A DNA stretch of 55,027 nt from Bacteroidales bacterium (GTDB taxonomy: Bacteria > Bacteroidota > Bacteroidia > Bacteroidales > UBA932): positions 1 to 55,027 of the forward strand of contig JAGBNC010000028.1 in the NCBI GenBank assembly GCA_017634595.1, written 5' to 3'. The notes beneath the pieces were generated by a model, which ran no database searches, was not told where the DNA came from, and saw only the letters and a program-made list of their open reading frames with translations. The translations under genes and the position numbers were made by a program. Each line of letters begins with the position of its first letter. Within the stretch, counting starts at the first letter, position 1. Shown here one piece after another: positions 14,694-24,647 of this stretch.

Positions 14694-15236
14694 ATGAGCC
14701 CAAACAGCGACATAGAGCTATTTAGACGGATTGGCAGGGGCGACCGCTACGCGTTCGACTCGCTTTTCCGCAAATGGTATCCATCGCTGGTGGCTTTCGC
14801 TGAAGGATTTCTGGAGCGCGAGGAGGCAGAAAACGCCGTCCAGGACGTGATGATGAGACTCTGGTCCGGAGCTGCCGGGATCGAGCTGCGGTCGTCAGTA
14901 TCTTCGTACTTGTTTACCGCTGTGAGAAACAGGTGTCTGAATGCAATGGAAAGGCGTGAAATTCAGCAGAAATACATTTCCGCCGTCCGCCTTTCCATCA
15001 TGGAGGCCGTGGCTCCCACCGACCTTCATTCCATGAAAGAAATCAACATTCACCTACAGAGCTCCCTTAGGGAGTTACCTCCTGAGCAGCGCGAAGCATT
15101 TGAGCTGAGCCGCTTCGAGGGACTCAAGTACGAAGAGATCGCCGCGCGCACCGGCGTATCCGTCAAAACAGTAGAATACCGCATCTCGCAAGCCCTGAAA
15201 ACCCTGCGCGCCGCCCTCTCCGACTGGCTTAAATAA
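14694..15236 (+). CDS. ECF-type RNA polymerase sigma factor
   Basis: A sigma-70 family extracytoplasmic-function sigma factor of 180 residues from the ATG at 14694; a TTG at 14685 is less likely. Region 2 covers about residues 20-90 (AFDSLFRKWYPSLVAFAEGF, then EAENAVQDVMMRLW). Region 4 covers about residues 120-175, with the helix-turn-helix YEEIAARTGVSVKTVEYRIS. The next gene is a FecR-type anti-sigma factor and the one after that an STN-bearing SusC receptor, the standard three-part cell-surface signalling arrangement of Bacteroidota. I infer that it directs transcription of the downstream locus. No recognised promoter lies in the 22 bp upstream. Confidence 0.95.
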   Translation: MSPNSDIELFRRIGRGDRYAFDSLFRKWYPSLVAFAEGFLEREEAENAVQDVMMRLWSGAAGIELRSSVSSYLFTAVRNRCLNAMERREIQQKYISAVRLSIMEAVAPTDLHSMKEINIHLQSSLRELPPEQREAFELSRFEGLKYEEIAARTGVSVKTVEYRISQALKTLRAALSDWLK

Positions 15237-15266
15237 ACTGTCTGGTCCTGAGACCTGAAAAAGTTG

Positions 15267-15298
15267 GCCAAGCGCTTTAGGGGAAAAGCGGGCTTGGC
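15267..15298 (+). other. Hairpin between sigma and anti-sigma genes
   Basis: GCCAAGCGCTTT (15267-15278) can pair with AAAGC (15285-15289) plus GCTTGGC (15292-15298), with a 2-nt bulge. No T-run follows, so it is more likely an RNA processing or attenuation structure than a terminator. It sits in the 94-bp gap before the FecR gene. Confidence 0.35.
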
Positions 15299-15330
15299 TG
15301 TCTATATTATATATCAACACTAGAACTGAT

Positions 15331-16350
15331 ATGATAGAGCACAAAGATATCGAATCATTGCTGCCGGACTATTTCCGCGGCAACCTGAGCGAAGCCGAAT
15401 GCAAACTGGTAGATGAATGGATATGCTCCGGGCAGAAGAACCGCGAAATTGCCGAAGAAATATGTCTCCTCGAGCAGGCGGCCTCCCGCATAGGCGTGCA
15501 GGAATACAGCGACACCGAGTCGCGGCTCCGCACAATCCACCGGAATATGCGTCGCAGCAGAATCAGACACATTTACTCTTCTGTCCAGCGCTGGGCTGCA
15601 ATACTCAGCATCCCGCTGCTGCTCGCCACTGCCTGGTTTGCATTTCAATTTTTCCGTCCGCAGGCCAATCCTCCCATTGAGCTCCGCACCGCCAGCGGGA
15701 TGACCTCCTGCACCACCCTGCCCGACGGCAGCCGCGTATGGCTCAACTCCAATTCCACACTTACCTACCCTTCACGATTTGCCAACACCCGAGAGGTCAC
15801 CCTCGACGGCGAGGGTTTCTTCGAGGTCGCCAAGGACAAGGGGAGAAAGTTCCTTGTCCATGCCGGAACAGCCACCCTGGAAGTGCTGGGCACTAGTTTC
15901 AACGTGGAGGCGTACTCCGACATCAGCAAAGAGATACGCACCACCCTGCTCTCCGGATCAGTGCGTTTCCGCTGTCCCGGAAACGATGGACGCGAAAAAA
16001 GCATCCTGATGCACCCGGGCGAGTGTATCACATATTTACCTGAGACCGGCCGTGCATCTCTTGCCAAGAAAGATGGCATGGACGTTATAGCATGGAAGGA
16101 CGGCAAGACCGTTCTGGACAATACCAGCCTCGAAGACGCCTTGCGCGCCATAGGCAACCGCTTCAACGTGGAATTCCTGGTACGCAACGACAAGCTCCTG
16201 GCCAACCGTTACACTGGAACCTTCAGCGGCCAGACGCTGGAAGTCGTGCTGGAGCACTTCAAACGCACCACCGATATCCATTTCGACACTAATCTAAAAA
16301 CAGCGGATCCCGACAATGTATCGGGCCGTCAAATAATCATCGTCTATTAA
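15331..16350 (+). CDS. FecR-family anti-sigma factor
   Basis: An inner-membrane regulator that holds the neighbouring ECF sigma factor until the outer-membrane receptor signals. The N-terminal cytoplasmic part (residues 1-85) contains LLPDYFRGNLSEAECKLVDEW. One transmembrane segment lies at about residues 88-110 (AAILSIPLLLATAWFAFQFF). The periplasmic FecR domain (about 120-225) contains LPDGSRVWLNSNSTLTYP and VTLDGEGFFEVAKD. A C-terminal DUF4974-like domain (about 260-330) contains LEDALRAIGNRFNVEF. At 339 residues it is complete. Only 7 bp separate it from the receptor gene. Confidence 0.95.
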   Translation: MIEHKDIESLLPDYFRGNLSEAECKLVDEWICSGQKNREIAEEICLLEQAASRIGVQEYSDTESRLRTIHRNMRRSRIRHIYSSVQRWAAILSIPLLLATAWFAFQFFRPQANPPIELRTASGMTSCTTLPDGSRVWLNSNSTLTYPSRFANTREVTLDGEGFFEVAKDKGRKFLVHAGTATLEVLGTSFNVEAYSDISKEIRTTLLSGSVRFRCPGNDGREKSILMHPGECITYLPETGRASLAKKDGMDVIAWKDGKTVLDNTSLEDALRAIGNRFNVEFLVRNDKLLANRYTGTFSGQTLEVVLEHFKRTTDIHFDTNLKTADPDNVSGRQIIIVY

Positions 16351-16357
16351 TAACACT

Positions 16358-19300
16358 ATGGGAAGAATCCTCAGAATTCCGACGGTACTTGCACTGCTGG
16401 CATGCCTCCTGGCTGCATCGCTGCAACTTGGGGCCCAGAACCGCAAGATCTCCGTCAACGCCGACAACCAGACTGTGTCGGCAGTGCTCAAAGCCATTGA
16501 GCAACAGAGCGGATACACCTTCTTCTACAATGACGCAGCCTTCGACAAGTCGAGGCGGGTGTCCATCAACGCCCGCGACAAAGATGTGCTGGACATCCTC
16601 GAAGAAGTTTTCCGCGGGACAGATGTAAAGGCTTCGATCATCGAGGGCAACATTGTCCTGAGCAGCAAAGCGCAAACTAACCAACAAGTCCAGGCGCAGA
16701 ACAGACCTATGATTACCGGACGCGTCCTGGATGCCGAAGGATTAGCTTTGCCTGGAGCTTCTGTCTTTGTAAAGGGCACCACCAACGGCACGGTGACAGA
16801 CGATAACGGCTACTTCTCCATTGAAGCCCGCGAAGGTGATGTACTGTCATTCTCGTTCCTGGGCTTCTCCAATGAGGAAGTGAAGGTAGGCAAAAAGAGC
16901 CAGTACAGCGTCAACCTCCAGACAGACGCTGAATTCCTGGAAGATGTCGTAGTGGTTGGTTACGGCACTCAGAAGAAAGTAAATCTGACCGGAGCAGTGG
17001 GAGCCATATCCTCCGAAATTCTTGACAACAAGCCCATTACGCAGGCATCTACCGCGCTGCAGGGCAGCATCCCGGGAGTCACCGTGACCACCAATGGAGG
17101 CGGCCCCGGCGCCGACACCGGTAATATCCGCATCCGCGGTATCGGCACCTTCGGCGGCTCTAGTGCAGCACCGCTGGTACTTATCGACGGAATAGAAGGA
17201 AGCATCAACTCAGTAGATGCTACGCAGATAGACAAAATCTCCGTGCTCAAGGATGCAGCATCTTCCGCCATCTACGGTTCCCGTGCGGCCAACGGTGTGA
17301 TACTCATCACCACCAAGCGTGCCGACAAAGGCAAATCAAGCGTGAGTTATCGCGGCTACGTGGGCTGGCAGACTCCTACCACCACCCCCGATACCGTTGG
17401 TCCCATCGACTACATGATACTCAACCGCGAGGCTACCGAGAACGACGGAGGCACCTCCATCTACACCGACGAATACATCAACAATTACCTGAAGAACAAC
17501 TGGCTGGATCCGGACAACTATCCTATAGTCAACTGGAAGCAGCATGCACTCAACGGCAGCGGCCTCATGCACCAGCACAACCTGAGCCTGAGCGCTTCTT
17601 CAGGCAAGATACGCACACTCACCAGCCTTGGCTTCCTCGACCAGAAAGGTATAGTCAAGAGTGCCGACTACAGGCGCTACAACTTCCGCAACAACATGAA
17701 CGTAGAGATCAACGACAAGTTGTCCATGCGCTTCGACCTGTCCGGAAGTTACGGTCTGAGGCATCACCACCCCAACCAGAGCGGCTTCTTCAACATGATG
17801 AACGCACGCGACCCGCTCTTCCTGGCCCAATGGTCCAACGGCACATACGCTCCGTTCACCGGCGGTACCGTCAACACCCTGCCCATGATGGATCTCGGTG
17901 TAGGCGGACAAGTCACCAACGAAGCTTTCCGCCTGGCGGGAGCTCTGGCCCTCAGTTACAAGCCTTGGAAGTGGCTCACCCTGGAAGGCACGCTGGCACC
18001 CCGGTTCACTCAGAGCGAGACACACACCTTCAACGACCTTGTAACCTACTACTCAGACGCTTACGGCACTGTATCCCCCATCAAGAACAGGGAATACAAC
18101 TCGCTGCGTGAATCCTTAAGCCGCACCATTTACGGCAATTATCTCTTTACCGCCAAGGCGCACCACAAGTTTGCCGCCGCGCACGATGTTACCCTGCTCG
18201 CAGGTGCATCCTACGAGGATATGGACAATCGTACTTTGGGTGCCTACAGGCGCGACTTCCAGTATCCCCAGTACCATACCATAGACGCCGGTGCCGACAA
18301 CGAACTCAAGGAAAACAACGGCGCCAGATACCAGTGGGCGCTAGCCTCATTCTTCGGAAGGCTCAACTATAACTACAAGGAACGCTACCTGTTCGAAGCC
18401 AATATTCGCTTCGACGGTTCTTCCCGCTTTGCCAAAGGGCGCAGATGGGGCATTTTCCCTTCTGCATCAGCCGCATGGCGCATCACAGAAGAGCCTTGGA
18501 TGCAAAACGTTAAGAAAACGGTCAACGAGCTGAAAATCCGAGCCTCCTACGGTCAGCTGGGCAACCAGAACCTTAGAGATGACTACTACCCTACTATCCA
18601 GAGGCTTACAATTTCCAGCATCTCGGCCAACGACATCATCTACCCCATCGTGGGTCTGAACAACCTGGCCAACGAAGAGATCACATGGGAGACCTCCGAG
18701 ATGTACGACATCGGTATCGACGGCACCTTCTTCGACAAGCTCAGCCTCACAGCCGACTGGTACTACAAGACCACCTACGGTATTCTGATGGAGCTTGACA
18801 TCCCCGCCAGCATAGGTCTCAACGCTCCTTACCAGAACGCCGGAATAGTGCGCAACATAGGTTGGGAGCTCGGTATCGGCTACCACGACCACAAAGGAGA
18901 CTGGAACTGGGGCGTGGACGCCAACCTCAGCGACGTGGTGAACAGAATCATCGACATGAAGGGCACAGCTTCCGGCTCGCTTCTGCGCAACGAGGAAGGA
19001 TATGCCATCAATTCAATCTACGGTCTCAAGTGCATTGGAATGGCCCGCAGCCAGGAGGAGGCCGACCAAGTAAATGCTTCCTGCCCGCAATACGGAATGG
19101 AGACCCGGCCGGGCGACCTCATCTACGAAGACATTGCAGGCGATACCGATCCTGACGGCAACCCCATTCCCGATGGCAAAATCGACGACCAGGACCGCCA
19201 GATAATCGGCAGCACCATCCCTCGCTACACCTTCGGAACCACCCTTAGCATAGGCTGGAAGGGCATCAACCTGAGCGCCCAGTTCCAGGGCGTGGGCAAG

Positions 19301-19720
19301 CTGAACGCCTACCTCAACGGTTACTACACCCAGCCTTGCGTGCAGGGAGGTACATTCCGCACAGAGCACCTCAACCGCTGGACTCCCGACAATCCCGACG
19401 GACATTTCCCCCGTCTGAGCTACGCCAGCGAACTGAGCAAGAAAAACTCCAGCTTCTGGATGGCGGATGCATCATATTGCCGTCTGAAGAACCTGCAGCT
19501 CAGCTACACCTTCCCCAAGAAGTTGATGAAGAAGGCCAAGATCAGCAATCTGACGCTCTTCGCCAATGCTACCAACCTCTTCACCCTCACCAATTACTGG
19601 CAGGGTTACGACCCGGAGAACATGTTCACCACCAGCGGAGACGGCGTACAGGCCGGGGCTACCGCCACGAACTACCCTCTGGTCGCTACCTATACCTTCG
19701 GAGTGGACATTAAATTCTAA
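16358..19720 (+). CDS. SusC/RagA-type TonB-dependent receptor with STN signalling domain
   Basis: A 1120-residue outer-membrane transporter. Domains in order: signal peptide (about 1-26, ending near LQLGAQ); STN domain (about 30-100, ISVNADNQTVSAVLKAIEQQ), which in the family contacts the anti-sigma factor; carboxypeptidase-like domain (about 118-200, with GRVLDAEGLALPGASVFVKG and GTVTDDNGYFSI); plug (about 205-340, including VVVVGYGTQKKVNLTGAVG and DAASSAIYGSRAANGVILIT); beta-barrel to the C-terminus (TYTFGVDIKF). It is paired with SusD five bp downstream and preceded by sigma and FecR genes. I infer that it imports a substrate and also signals its presence. The substrate cannot be read from the sequence. 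Confidence 0.96.
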   Translation: MGRILRIPTVLALLACLLAASLQLGAQNRKISVNADNQTVSAVLKAIEQQSGYTFFYNDAAFDKSRRVSINARDKDVLDILEEVFRGTDVKASIIEGNIVLSSKAQTNQQVQAQNRPMITGRVLDAEGLALPGASVFVKGTTNGTVTDDNGYFSIEAREGDVLSFSFLGFSNEEVKVGKKSQYSVNLQTDAEFLEDVVVVGYGTQKKVNLTGAVGAISSEILDNKPITQASTALQGSIPGVTVTTNGGGPGADTGNIRIRGIGTFGGSSAAPLVLIDGIEGSINSVDATQIDKISVLKDAASSAIYGSRAANGVILITTKRADKGKSSVSYRGYVGWQTPTTTPDTVGPIDYMILNREATENDGGTSIYTDEYINNYLKNNWLDPDNYPIVNWKQHALNGSGLMHQHNLSLSASSGKIRTLTSLGFLDQKGIVKSADYRRYNFRNNMNVEINDKLSMRFDLSGSYGLRHHHPNQSGFFNMMNARDPLFLAQWSNGTYAPFTGGTVNTLPMMDLGVGGQVTNEAFRLAGALALSYKPWKWLTLEGTLAPRFTQSETHTFNDLVTYYSDAYGTVSPIKNREYNSLRESLSRTIYGNYLFTAKAHHKFAAAHDVTLLAGASYEDMDNRTLGAYRRDFQYPQYHTIDAGADNELKENNGARYQWALASFFGRLNYNYKERYLFEANIRFDGSSRFAKGRRWGIFPSASAAWRITEEPWMQNVKKTVNELKIRASYGQLGNQNLRDDYYPTIQRLTISSISANDIIYPIVGLNNLANEEITWETSEMYDIGIDGTFFDKLSLTADWYYKTTYGILMELDIPASIGLNAPYQNAGIVRNIGWELGIGYHDHKGDWNWGVDANLSDVVNRIIDMKGTASGSLLRNEEGYAINSIYGLKCIGMARSQEEADQVNASCPQYGMETRPGDLIYEDIAGDTDPDGNPIPDGKIDDQDRQIIGSTIPRYTFGTTLSIGWKGINLSAQFQGVGKLNAYLNGYYTQPCVQGGTFRTEHLNRWTPDNPDGHFPRLSYASELSKKNSSFWMADASYCRLKNLQLSYTFPKKLMKKAKISNLTLFANATNLFTLTNYWQGYDPENMFTTSGDGVQAGATATNYPLVATYTFGVDIKF

Positions 19721-19725
19721 GTGTC

Positions 19726-21528
19726 ATGAAAAAGTACATCATATTGATTCTTGCATCGGCACTTGCCTTTGCATCATGCGACAAAGCCCTGGAGCGCTAT
19801 CCGCTCAACGGCCCTTCCACCGGCACATTCCCCGCCAGCGAAGAAGAAGCCCTGGCCGGAGTTCTGGTAAGCTATAAGAATCTTGCCAATTCCGTCAGCC
19901 AATATAGCTCATATCCATGGCGCTTCGTGGACAACCTTACCGACATAGGCACCACCCGTATCGGTCTCAGCAGCTGGAATCAGCTTGTGACTTCCACCGC
20001 GACCCAGACCACCAGCGCCGCCACCATTCTTTATACCAGAATCTACAAGACCGCCGGACGTATCCATCTTGTCCTGGACAATCTCGACAACATAAAGGAC
20101 AAAATGTCGGAAGAGACCTACCTCCAGTTCAAAGCCGAACTGCTCTGTCTGAGAGCCTTGGTATATGATATGGGCTGCCAGTACTACGGAGACATTCCCT
20201 TCATCGACCATTGCCTGACTCTCAAGGATTATGAGTACCCGCGCGAGCCCAAGGAACAGGTCATCAACCGTCTCCTCGAAGACATGGACGACGAGCTCCT
20301 GGATGCACTCCCTGTCCGCTGGGACAAGAACACCTGGGGCAGCGCCCGCCTGGGCAGGGCGGCAGCTTATACTCTCAAAGCCCGTATCTGCCTCAACTGG
20401 GGGCGCTTCGAAGAGGCTGCAAAGTACTCCAGAAAGGCCATGGAGCTCTCGGAAGGCGTGTACAAACTTGAGCCCCTCGACTGCACCTACTACCCCAATG
20501 CGGCCGCCGACGGCGAGCCCTCAGCGTCCAACCTCTATGGTTTCAAGGGAGAGAAAAGTGATGAGTGGATGTGGGCCATACAGTTCAACAAACTTGCGGC
20601 ATCCAACACACATGCAATGGTTTATACCTACTCATCCCGTGTGCACAACGGAGCCGCCGGCTGCGGCCCTTCCCAGGCTCTCATGGATACATTCCAGTGC
20701 ACCGACGGCAAGTCCATCAGCGAGTCGCCTCTCTACAACTGGCAGGATCCATGGAACCACCGCGACCCCAGGCTCGACCTGTTCTGCCTGAGGCCCGACA
20801 CCCGCTACAACGGCGTAGAATACACCACTAACCCCAATGCAAAGCAGGTCCGCGACTACAATACCGGGGCCATGGTCAACAACAACGACGTCTATGGCAA
20901 CAAGAGCGAGTATGGTCCCAACGGCACCAAGGGGCCCGGCGGCTATCTGTGGCGCAAATTCGGTGACAAGGCCTACTACGGAGCGACCCTTACCAATACC
21001 TACGAGGACGACCTCGACGTATGTATCATGCGCTACGCTGAACTGCTGCTGATCGACGCAGAAGCTAATATTGAGATGGACGGCGGCGACCTCAAGCGCG
21101 CCCAGAACGATATCAACCAGATACGTCAGAGGGTCAAGATGCCGAAGATCACCGTCCTCGACCGCGCCGGACTACGCAGCGCACTGCGCTACGAGCGTAC
21201 CGTCGAACTCTGCGCCGAAGGATTCCGCTGGTTCGACATACGCCGCTGGAAGATGGCGGACGGCAGGGCTATCGCCGAGAAGGTAATGAACGGCCCCCAG
21301 TATGCGCCTGGCTTCAAGAATATCATCTCCAACGCCATCCCGACCATAGACGAGAACTGGACCGTCAGCTACGATCCGTCCAAGACTTGGGACGGAAAGG
21401 CATTCAATCTCCGTACTCTTATCAACATGTACTACCAGCCCGGCAAGGACGAGCTCTGGCCGCTTCCCGACAGGGAAATCCGCACCAACAAAGCCATTGG
21501 CCAAGAGAATCAGAATCCCGGATATTAA
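19726..21528 (+). CDS. SusD/RagB-family nutrient-binding lipoprotein
   Basis: The surface lipoprotein partner (lid) of the SusC-like receptor, 600 residues. The signal peptide MKKYIILILASALAFASC has lipobox Cys18. TPR-like helices are visible (for example RAAAYTLKARICLNWGRFEE at about 206-225). The SusD C-terminal signature is present, ERTVELCAEGFRWFDIRRWK, and the protein ends with LWPLPDREIRTNKAIGQNxxQNPGY-like sequence. It lies 5 bp after the receptor gene and 12 bp before the next lipoprotein gene. Confidence 0.96.
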   Translation: MKKYIILILASALAFASCDKALERYPLNGPSTGTFPASEEEALAGVLVSYKNLANSVSQYSSYPWRFVDNLTDIGTTRIGLSSWNQLVTSTATQTTSAATILYTRIYKTAGRIHLVLDNLDNIKDKMSEETYLQFKAELLCLRALVYDMGCQYYGDIPFIDHCLTLKDYEYPREPKEQVINRLLEDMDDELLDALPVRWDKNTWGSARLGRAAAYTLKARICLNWGRFEEAAKYSRKAMELSEGVYKLEPLDCTYYPNAAADGEPSASNLYGFKGEKSDEWMWAIQFNKLAASNTHAMVYTYSSRVHNGAAGCGPSQALMDTFQCTDGKSISESPLYNWQDPWNHRDPRLDLFCLRPDTRYNGVEYTTNPNAKQVRDYNTGAMVNNNDVYGNKSEYGPNGTKGPGGYLWRKFGDKAYYGATLTNTYEDDLDVCIMRYAELLLIDAEANIEMDGGDLKRAQNDINQIRQRVKMPKITVLDRAGLRSALRYERTVELCAEGFRWFDIRRWKMADGRAIAEKVMNGPQYAPGFKNIISNAIPTIDENWTVSYDPSKTWDGKAFNLRTLINMYYQPGKDELWPLPDREIRTNKAIGQENQNPGY

Positions 21529-21540
21529 TATCACTGAAGC

Positions 21541-23475
21541 ATGAAAAGAAGTATCATATTTTTCGCTGCAGCAGTTCTGTTGACCGCAGGCTGCAAAGAC
21601 TACAGCTATGAGACATGGAGTCCCGACGGCACATTGTCCCGCACCGGCGAAGTGTCATTGCTCGCGACCTTCGAGAACCTTCATACCAAGGTCTATGTGG
21701 ACGAAAAAGGACACGGGACCTGGGACAGGGGCGACGAGATTGCAGTCGCCTGCTCTGACGGCAGCTTCGTCAATTTCTCCCTGGACGGGACAGGTGACAC
21801 CAAGCGTGCCGTGTTCAAGGGCACAATTCCTTCCGGCAAGCAGCTTGGCTCGGTGGCAGTATTCCCCGCTTCCGCAGCAGTAAGCCTTTCCGGCTCCGAT
21901 CTCACCCTGAAACTCAATGAATCCATTGCCGCTGCAGTTTCTTCCACCTATCCCGGCGTGCTCGTGGGCGCGATCGGCGAAACCTGGGAGGTCAACTTTA
22001 AGCAGGCCGTAGGATTCCTCAACCTGGCCATAGGGAACTTCCCTGCCGAGGCCACCAAGATCATACTTTCCAGCCCCGACGGCTCCCTGAGCGGTACGTT
22101 CAAAGCATCTGTGCAGGACATTCTGGAGAATGGCATCAAGCCATCCGACGCAGTGTCCGGCAGCGGCATCACCCTTAATGTCAAAGCCACAGGCAAGACA
22201 GTCTATGCACTTGTGCCTGTCCCGGTGGCCGACTACAGCACCATCAACGCCTCTCTTCGTGACAGCCAAGGTACGGCAGTAGTGGAGCAGCCTCTGAGCG
22301 ATTATGCAACCGGCGTCGCCCGGGCAGAGCTACACTCGATGAACGTCGAATGCGCCGAAGTGGCTGCACCTCCTTGCCGCATCAACATCGGCGGCGAGCG
22401 CACCGTGATGCAGGAATCGGCTCCCGGAGTGTATGAAGGTGAGTTTGAGGTGCCCGCGTCCACCAGCTTCTACGCTGAGTTCGATGGCGTCCCGTACGGC
22501 TTCGCCACTTCTTCCGGTGCCGGCGGGCTCGGCACTATCAAGTCGGACAATTCAGCTCTCCCAGTGGAGAAAATCAAGAACGGCGGCAAGAGCAAGAGGA
22601 CCTATTACGTCAAGCGTGCACAGGGCACAATGGCCAGCACCGAAATTGCCAACAATCCTTTTACCGTTGATCTTGAGAGCCCCGGCAAGATGCATGTCGT
22701 ATTCGACAATTCCAACCCGGGTTCTCCCAGATACAAACTATGGCTTGTAGAAGCTCCCGATCCGTCGATAATCTTCCATGAAGATTTTGACCTGTGTGTA
22801 TTCGGCGGCGATTATCTGGCTCCCGCTGACGGGAAAACCTGCTCCGTCGATGTCTATGACGGATTCCTTCCTGCTACCGGCACCGTGACGCAGAACAATC
22901 CTTGCTTCGCCTTTGACTATCCGGTCAAGGTCGCAAGCAGCGAGCCCAAGCCTGAATATCTGGAAGCATATGGACTCAAAGACTGGGTCTTTGTTCAGGC
23001 CGGCGAGCGCCCGAGCGGAATACAGCTCTGCTCCGGAACAGCTCCCGGCAGCATGACCACCCCTGCACTAAGCAACATTGAAGGGAGCACCGATGCGGTT
23101 ATCGAAATCGACATCGCCCGTTTCTCGACCTCCTCAGTGGATCCCGTGTTCGTGCGCCTGCTCAACGGCGGAAAGTTCGTCTCCGGCAGCGTTACACGCG
23201 ATGCCTATGATGCTGCAAGCCAGGCAGGAGCGCACTATGCCGAGGCATCCACCAGCTACAGCAGTTTCGAGGGTGACGGGAGCAGTTTCAGCATGGCCGA
23301 TGACGAGTATTTCCCGCATTCCCTCAACAATGCCGACGTCGATAAACCGGTATCGCACTACCGCTTCGAGGTCACAGGGCTTACAGCTTCCACCAAGATC
23401 ATGATTGACGCACCCAAGGGGGCCAAGAATGCACCCCGTCTGTTCGTCTTCGACATAAAAGTGAGTAAAAAATGA
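21541..23475 (+). CDS. SusE/F-position lipoprotein with fimbrillin-like N-terminus
   Basis: A 644-residue lipoprotein (signal MKRSIIFFAAAVLLTAGC, Cys18). Residues about 45-250 resemble the fimbrillin/Mfa-like beta-sandwich: they carry the W-x-x-GDEIAV pattern (TWDRGDEIAVACSDG) shared with three later genes of this locus. A middle module (about 280-410) is rich in beta-strands. The C-terminal module (about 415-644) begins IIFHEDFDLCVFGGDYLAP and resembles surface carbohydrate- or glycan-binding domains in general shape only. By position after SusD it would be an outer surface binding protein. The 3' end overlaps the next gene by 4 bp (ATGA), suggesting translational coupling. Exact function is unknown. 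Confidence 0.75.
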   Translation: MKRSIIFFAAAVLLTAGCKDYSYETWSPDGTLSRTGEVSLLATFENLHTKVYVDEKGHGTWDRGDEIAVACSDGSFVNFSLDGTGDTKRAVFKGTIPSGKQLGSVAVFPASAAVSLSGSDLTLKLNESIAAAVSSTYPGVLVGAIGETWEVNFKQAVGFLNLAIGNFPAEATKIILSSPDGSLSGTFKASVQDILENGIKPSDAVSGSGITLNVKATGKTVYALVPVPVADYSTINASLRDSQGTAVVEQPLSDYATGVARAELHSMNVECAEVAAPPCRINIGGERTVMQESAPGVYEGEFEVPASTSFYAEFDGVPYGFATSSGAGGLGTIKSDNSALPVEKIKNGGKSKRTYYVKRAQGTMASTEIANNPFTVDLESPGKMHVVFDNSNPGSPRYKLWLVEAPDPSIIFHEDFDLCVFGGDYLAPADGKTCSVDVYDGFLPATGTVTQNNPCFAFDYPVKVASSEPKPEYLEAYGLKDWVFVQAGERPSGIQLCSGTAPGSMTTPALSNIEGSTDAVIEIDIARFSTSSVDPVFVRLLNGGKFVSGSVTRDAYDAASQAGAHYAEASTSYSSFEGDGSSFSMADDEYFPHSLNNADVDKPVSHYRFEVTGLTASTKIMIDAPKGAKNAPRLFVFDIKVSKK

Positions 23476-24647
23476 TCCTTAGTTTGCTCGCAAGTATCGC
23501 TGCTTCAGCGTTTATCGTAGGTTCCCCCCTGCCCCAGTGGCAGGAGGGCTGCCTCGACATTCATGCCATCAATTCCGGACGTGGAGAATGCACTTTCTTC
23601 ATTCTCCCCGACGGCACCACCATGCTCGTCGATGCCGGAGAATGGATTAAGTACAAAAGTAAAAAATACGACTGGACGCCGGCCCGGCCCAGCGCAGACG
23701 TGCGTCCCTGCGAGGTGTATGCCAGATACATACGCCACTTCATGCCCCGGCGGGCCAAGGGCGCACTCGACTACGCCCTCATAACCCACTACCATCTCGA
23801 CCATTTCGGGACGGTGGAAGATTGGATGCAGCCCGATCCTGAACGCGGATACGTTCTCACGGGCATCGCTGCACTCCAGAGAGAAATCCCCATACGGACA
23901 CTGATAGACCGGTCTTACCCTGAATATGAGAGCGTATGGCTCCCGTCCAGTTCCAAGAGCGATTTCTATCCCAAATTCGTCCGCTATGTCACCGCCCGCG
24001 ACGGAATCCACGCCGAGAGCTTCAGGGTGGGCGACAGTAAGCAGCTGCGCCTGCGCCACAGGCCTTGCCGATACCGCAACTTCAAGATAATGAACTATGC
24101 AGCAAGCGGAATCGTGTGGAACGGCAAAGAAGCAGTCAATGCATACGAGGGAGAAGTCCTGCGCGAGAATGGGGCCTCCTGCTGTTTCCTGCTAAGCTAC
24201 GGCGACTTCGACTACTATACAGGAGGCGACGCCGGCGGCAATACAAGGGTGGCTCTTCCCGTGGCTCAAGCCATCGGGCGCCCCATTGAAGCCATGAAGG
24301 CCGACCACCACCTGTCCTACCATACCATGAAGAAAGAGACCATGGACATATATCAACCCATGGTAGTAGTAACGCAGAGTTTCACGGAACGGGAAATTCA
24401 GCCCGACATCGAGACTCTTACGAGGCTGTTTTCAGAGCAGTCATACCACTGCCGTTACTATTTTTCGAACATCGGGCCAGTCCAGAGATCAGCGCATGCC
24501 GACCTGTACGACCAAGCTGCGGGCATCAACGGGCATGTGGTGATAAGAGTGATGCCTGGAGGGCACGAGTTCTACGTCATTATGCTTGACGATACCAACT
24601 TTGAATACAAGATTAAATCAGTAGACGGACCTTTTAAATGCAAATGA
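23472..24647 (+). CDS. Exported metallo-beta-lactamase-fold hydrolase (copy 1)
   Basis: A 391-residue protein with a Sec signal peptide (about 1-18, hydrophobic LLASIAASAFIV). The core has the metal-binding motif H106-x-H108-x-D110-H111 (THYHLDHFG), preceded by GECTFFILPDGTTMLVDAGE. Later conserved pieces are YYTGGDAGGNTR, which likely gives the bridging Asp, and EAMKADHHLSYH, which gives a further His. The overall pattern resembles the soluble MBL domain of ComEC/Rec2-type proteins, which includes phosphodiesterases, but the substrate is not known. It overlaps both neighbours by 4 bp (ATGA). Two relatives lie in the same locus. Confidence 0.85.
   Translation: MILSLLASIAASAFIVGSPLPQWQEGCLDIHAINSGRGECTFFILPDGTTMLVDAGEWIKYKSKKYDWTPARPSADVRPCEVYARYIRHFMPRRAKGALDYALITHYHLDHFGTVEDWMQPDPERGYVLTGIAALQREIPIRTLIDRSYPEYESVWLPSSSKSDFYPKFVRYVTARDGIHAESFRVGDSKQLRLRHRPCRYRNFKIMNYAASGIVWNGKEAVNAYEGEVLRENGASCCFLLSYGDFDYYTGGDAGGNTRVALPVAQAIGRPIEAMKADHHLSYHTMKKETMDIYQPMVVVTQSFTEREIQPDIETLTRLFSEQSYHCRYYFSNIGPVQRSAHADLYDQAAGINGHVVIRVMPGGHEFYVIMLDDTNFEYKIKSVDGPFKCK

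Noticed and set aside
16358-21528. Classical polysaccharide utilisation locus.
   Set aside because: SusC/SusD are present but no glycoside hydrolase, polysaccharide lyase or sulfatase follows. The downstream enzymes are MBL-fold proteins, so a glycan substrate is not supported.
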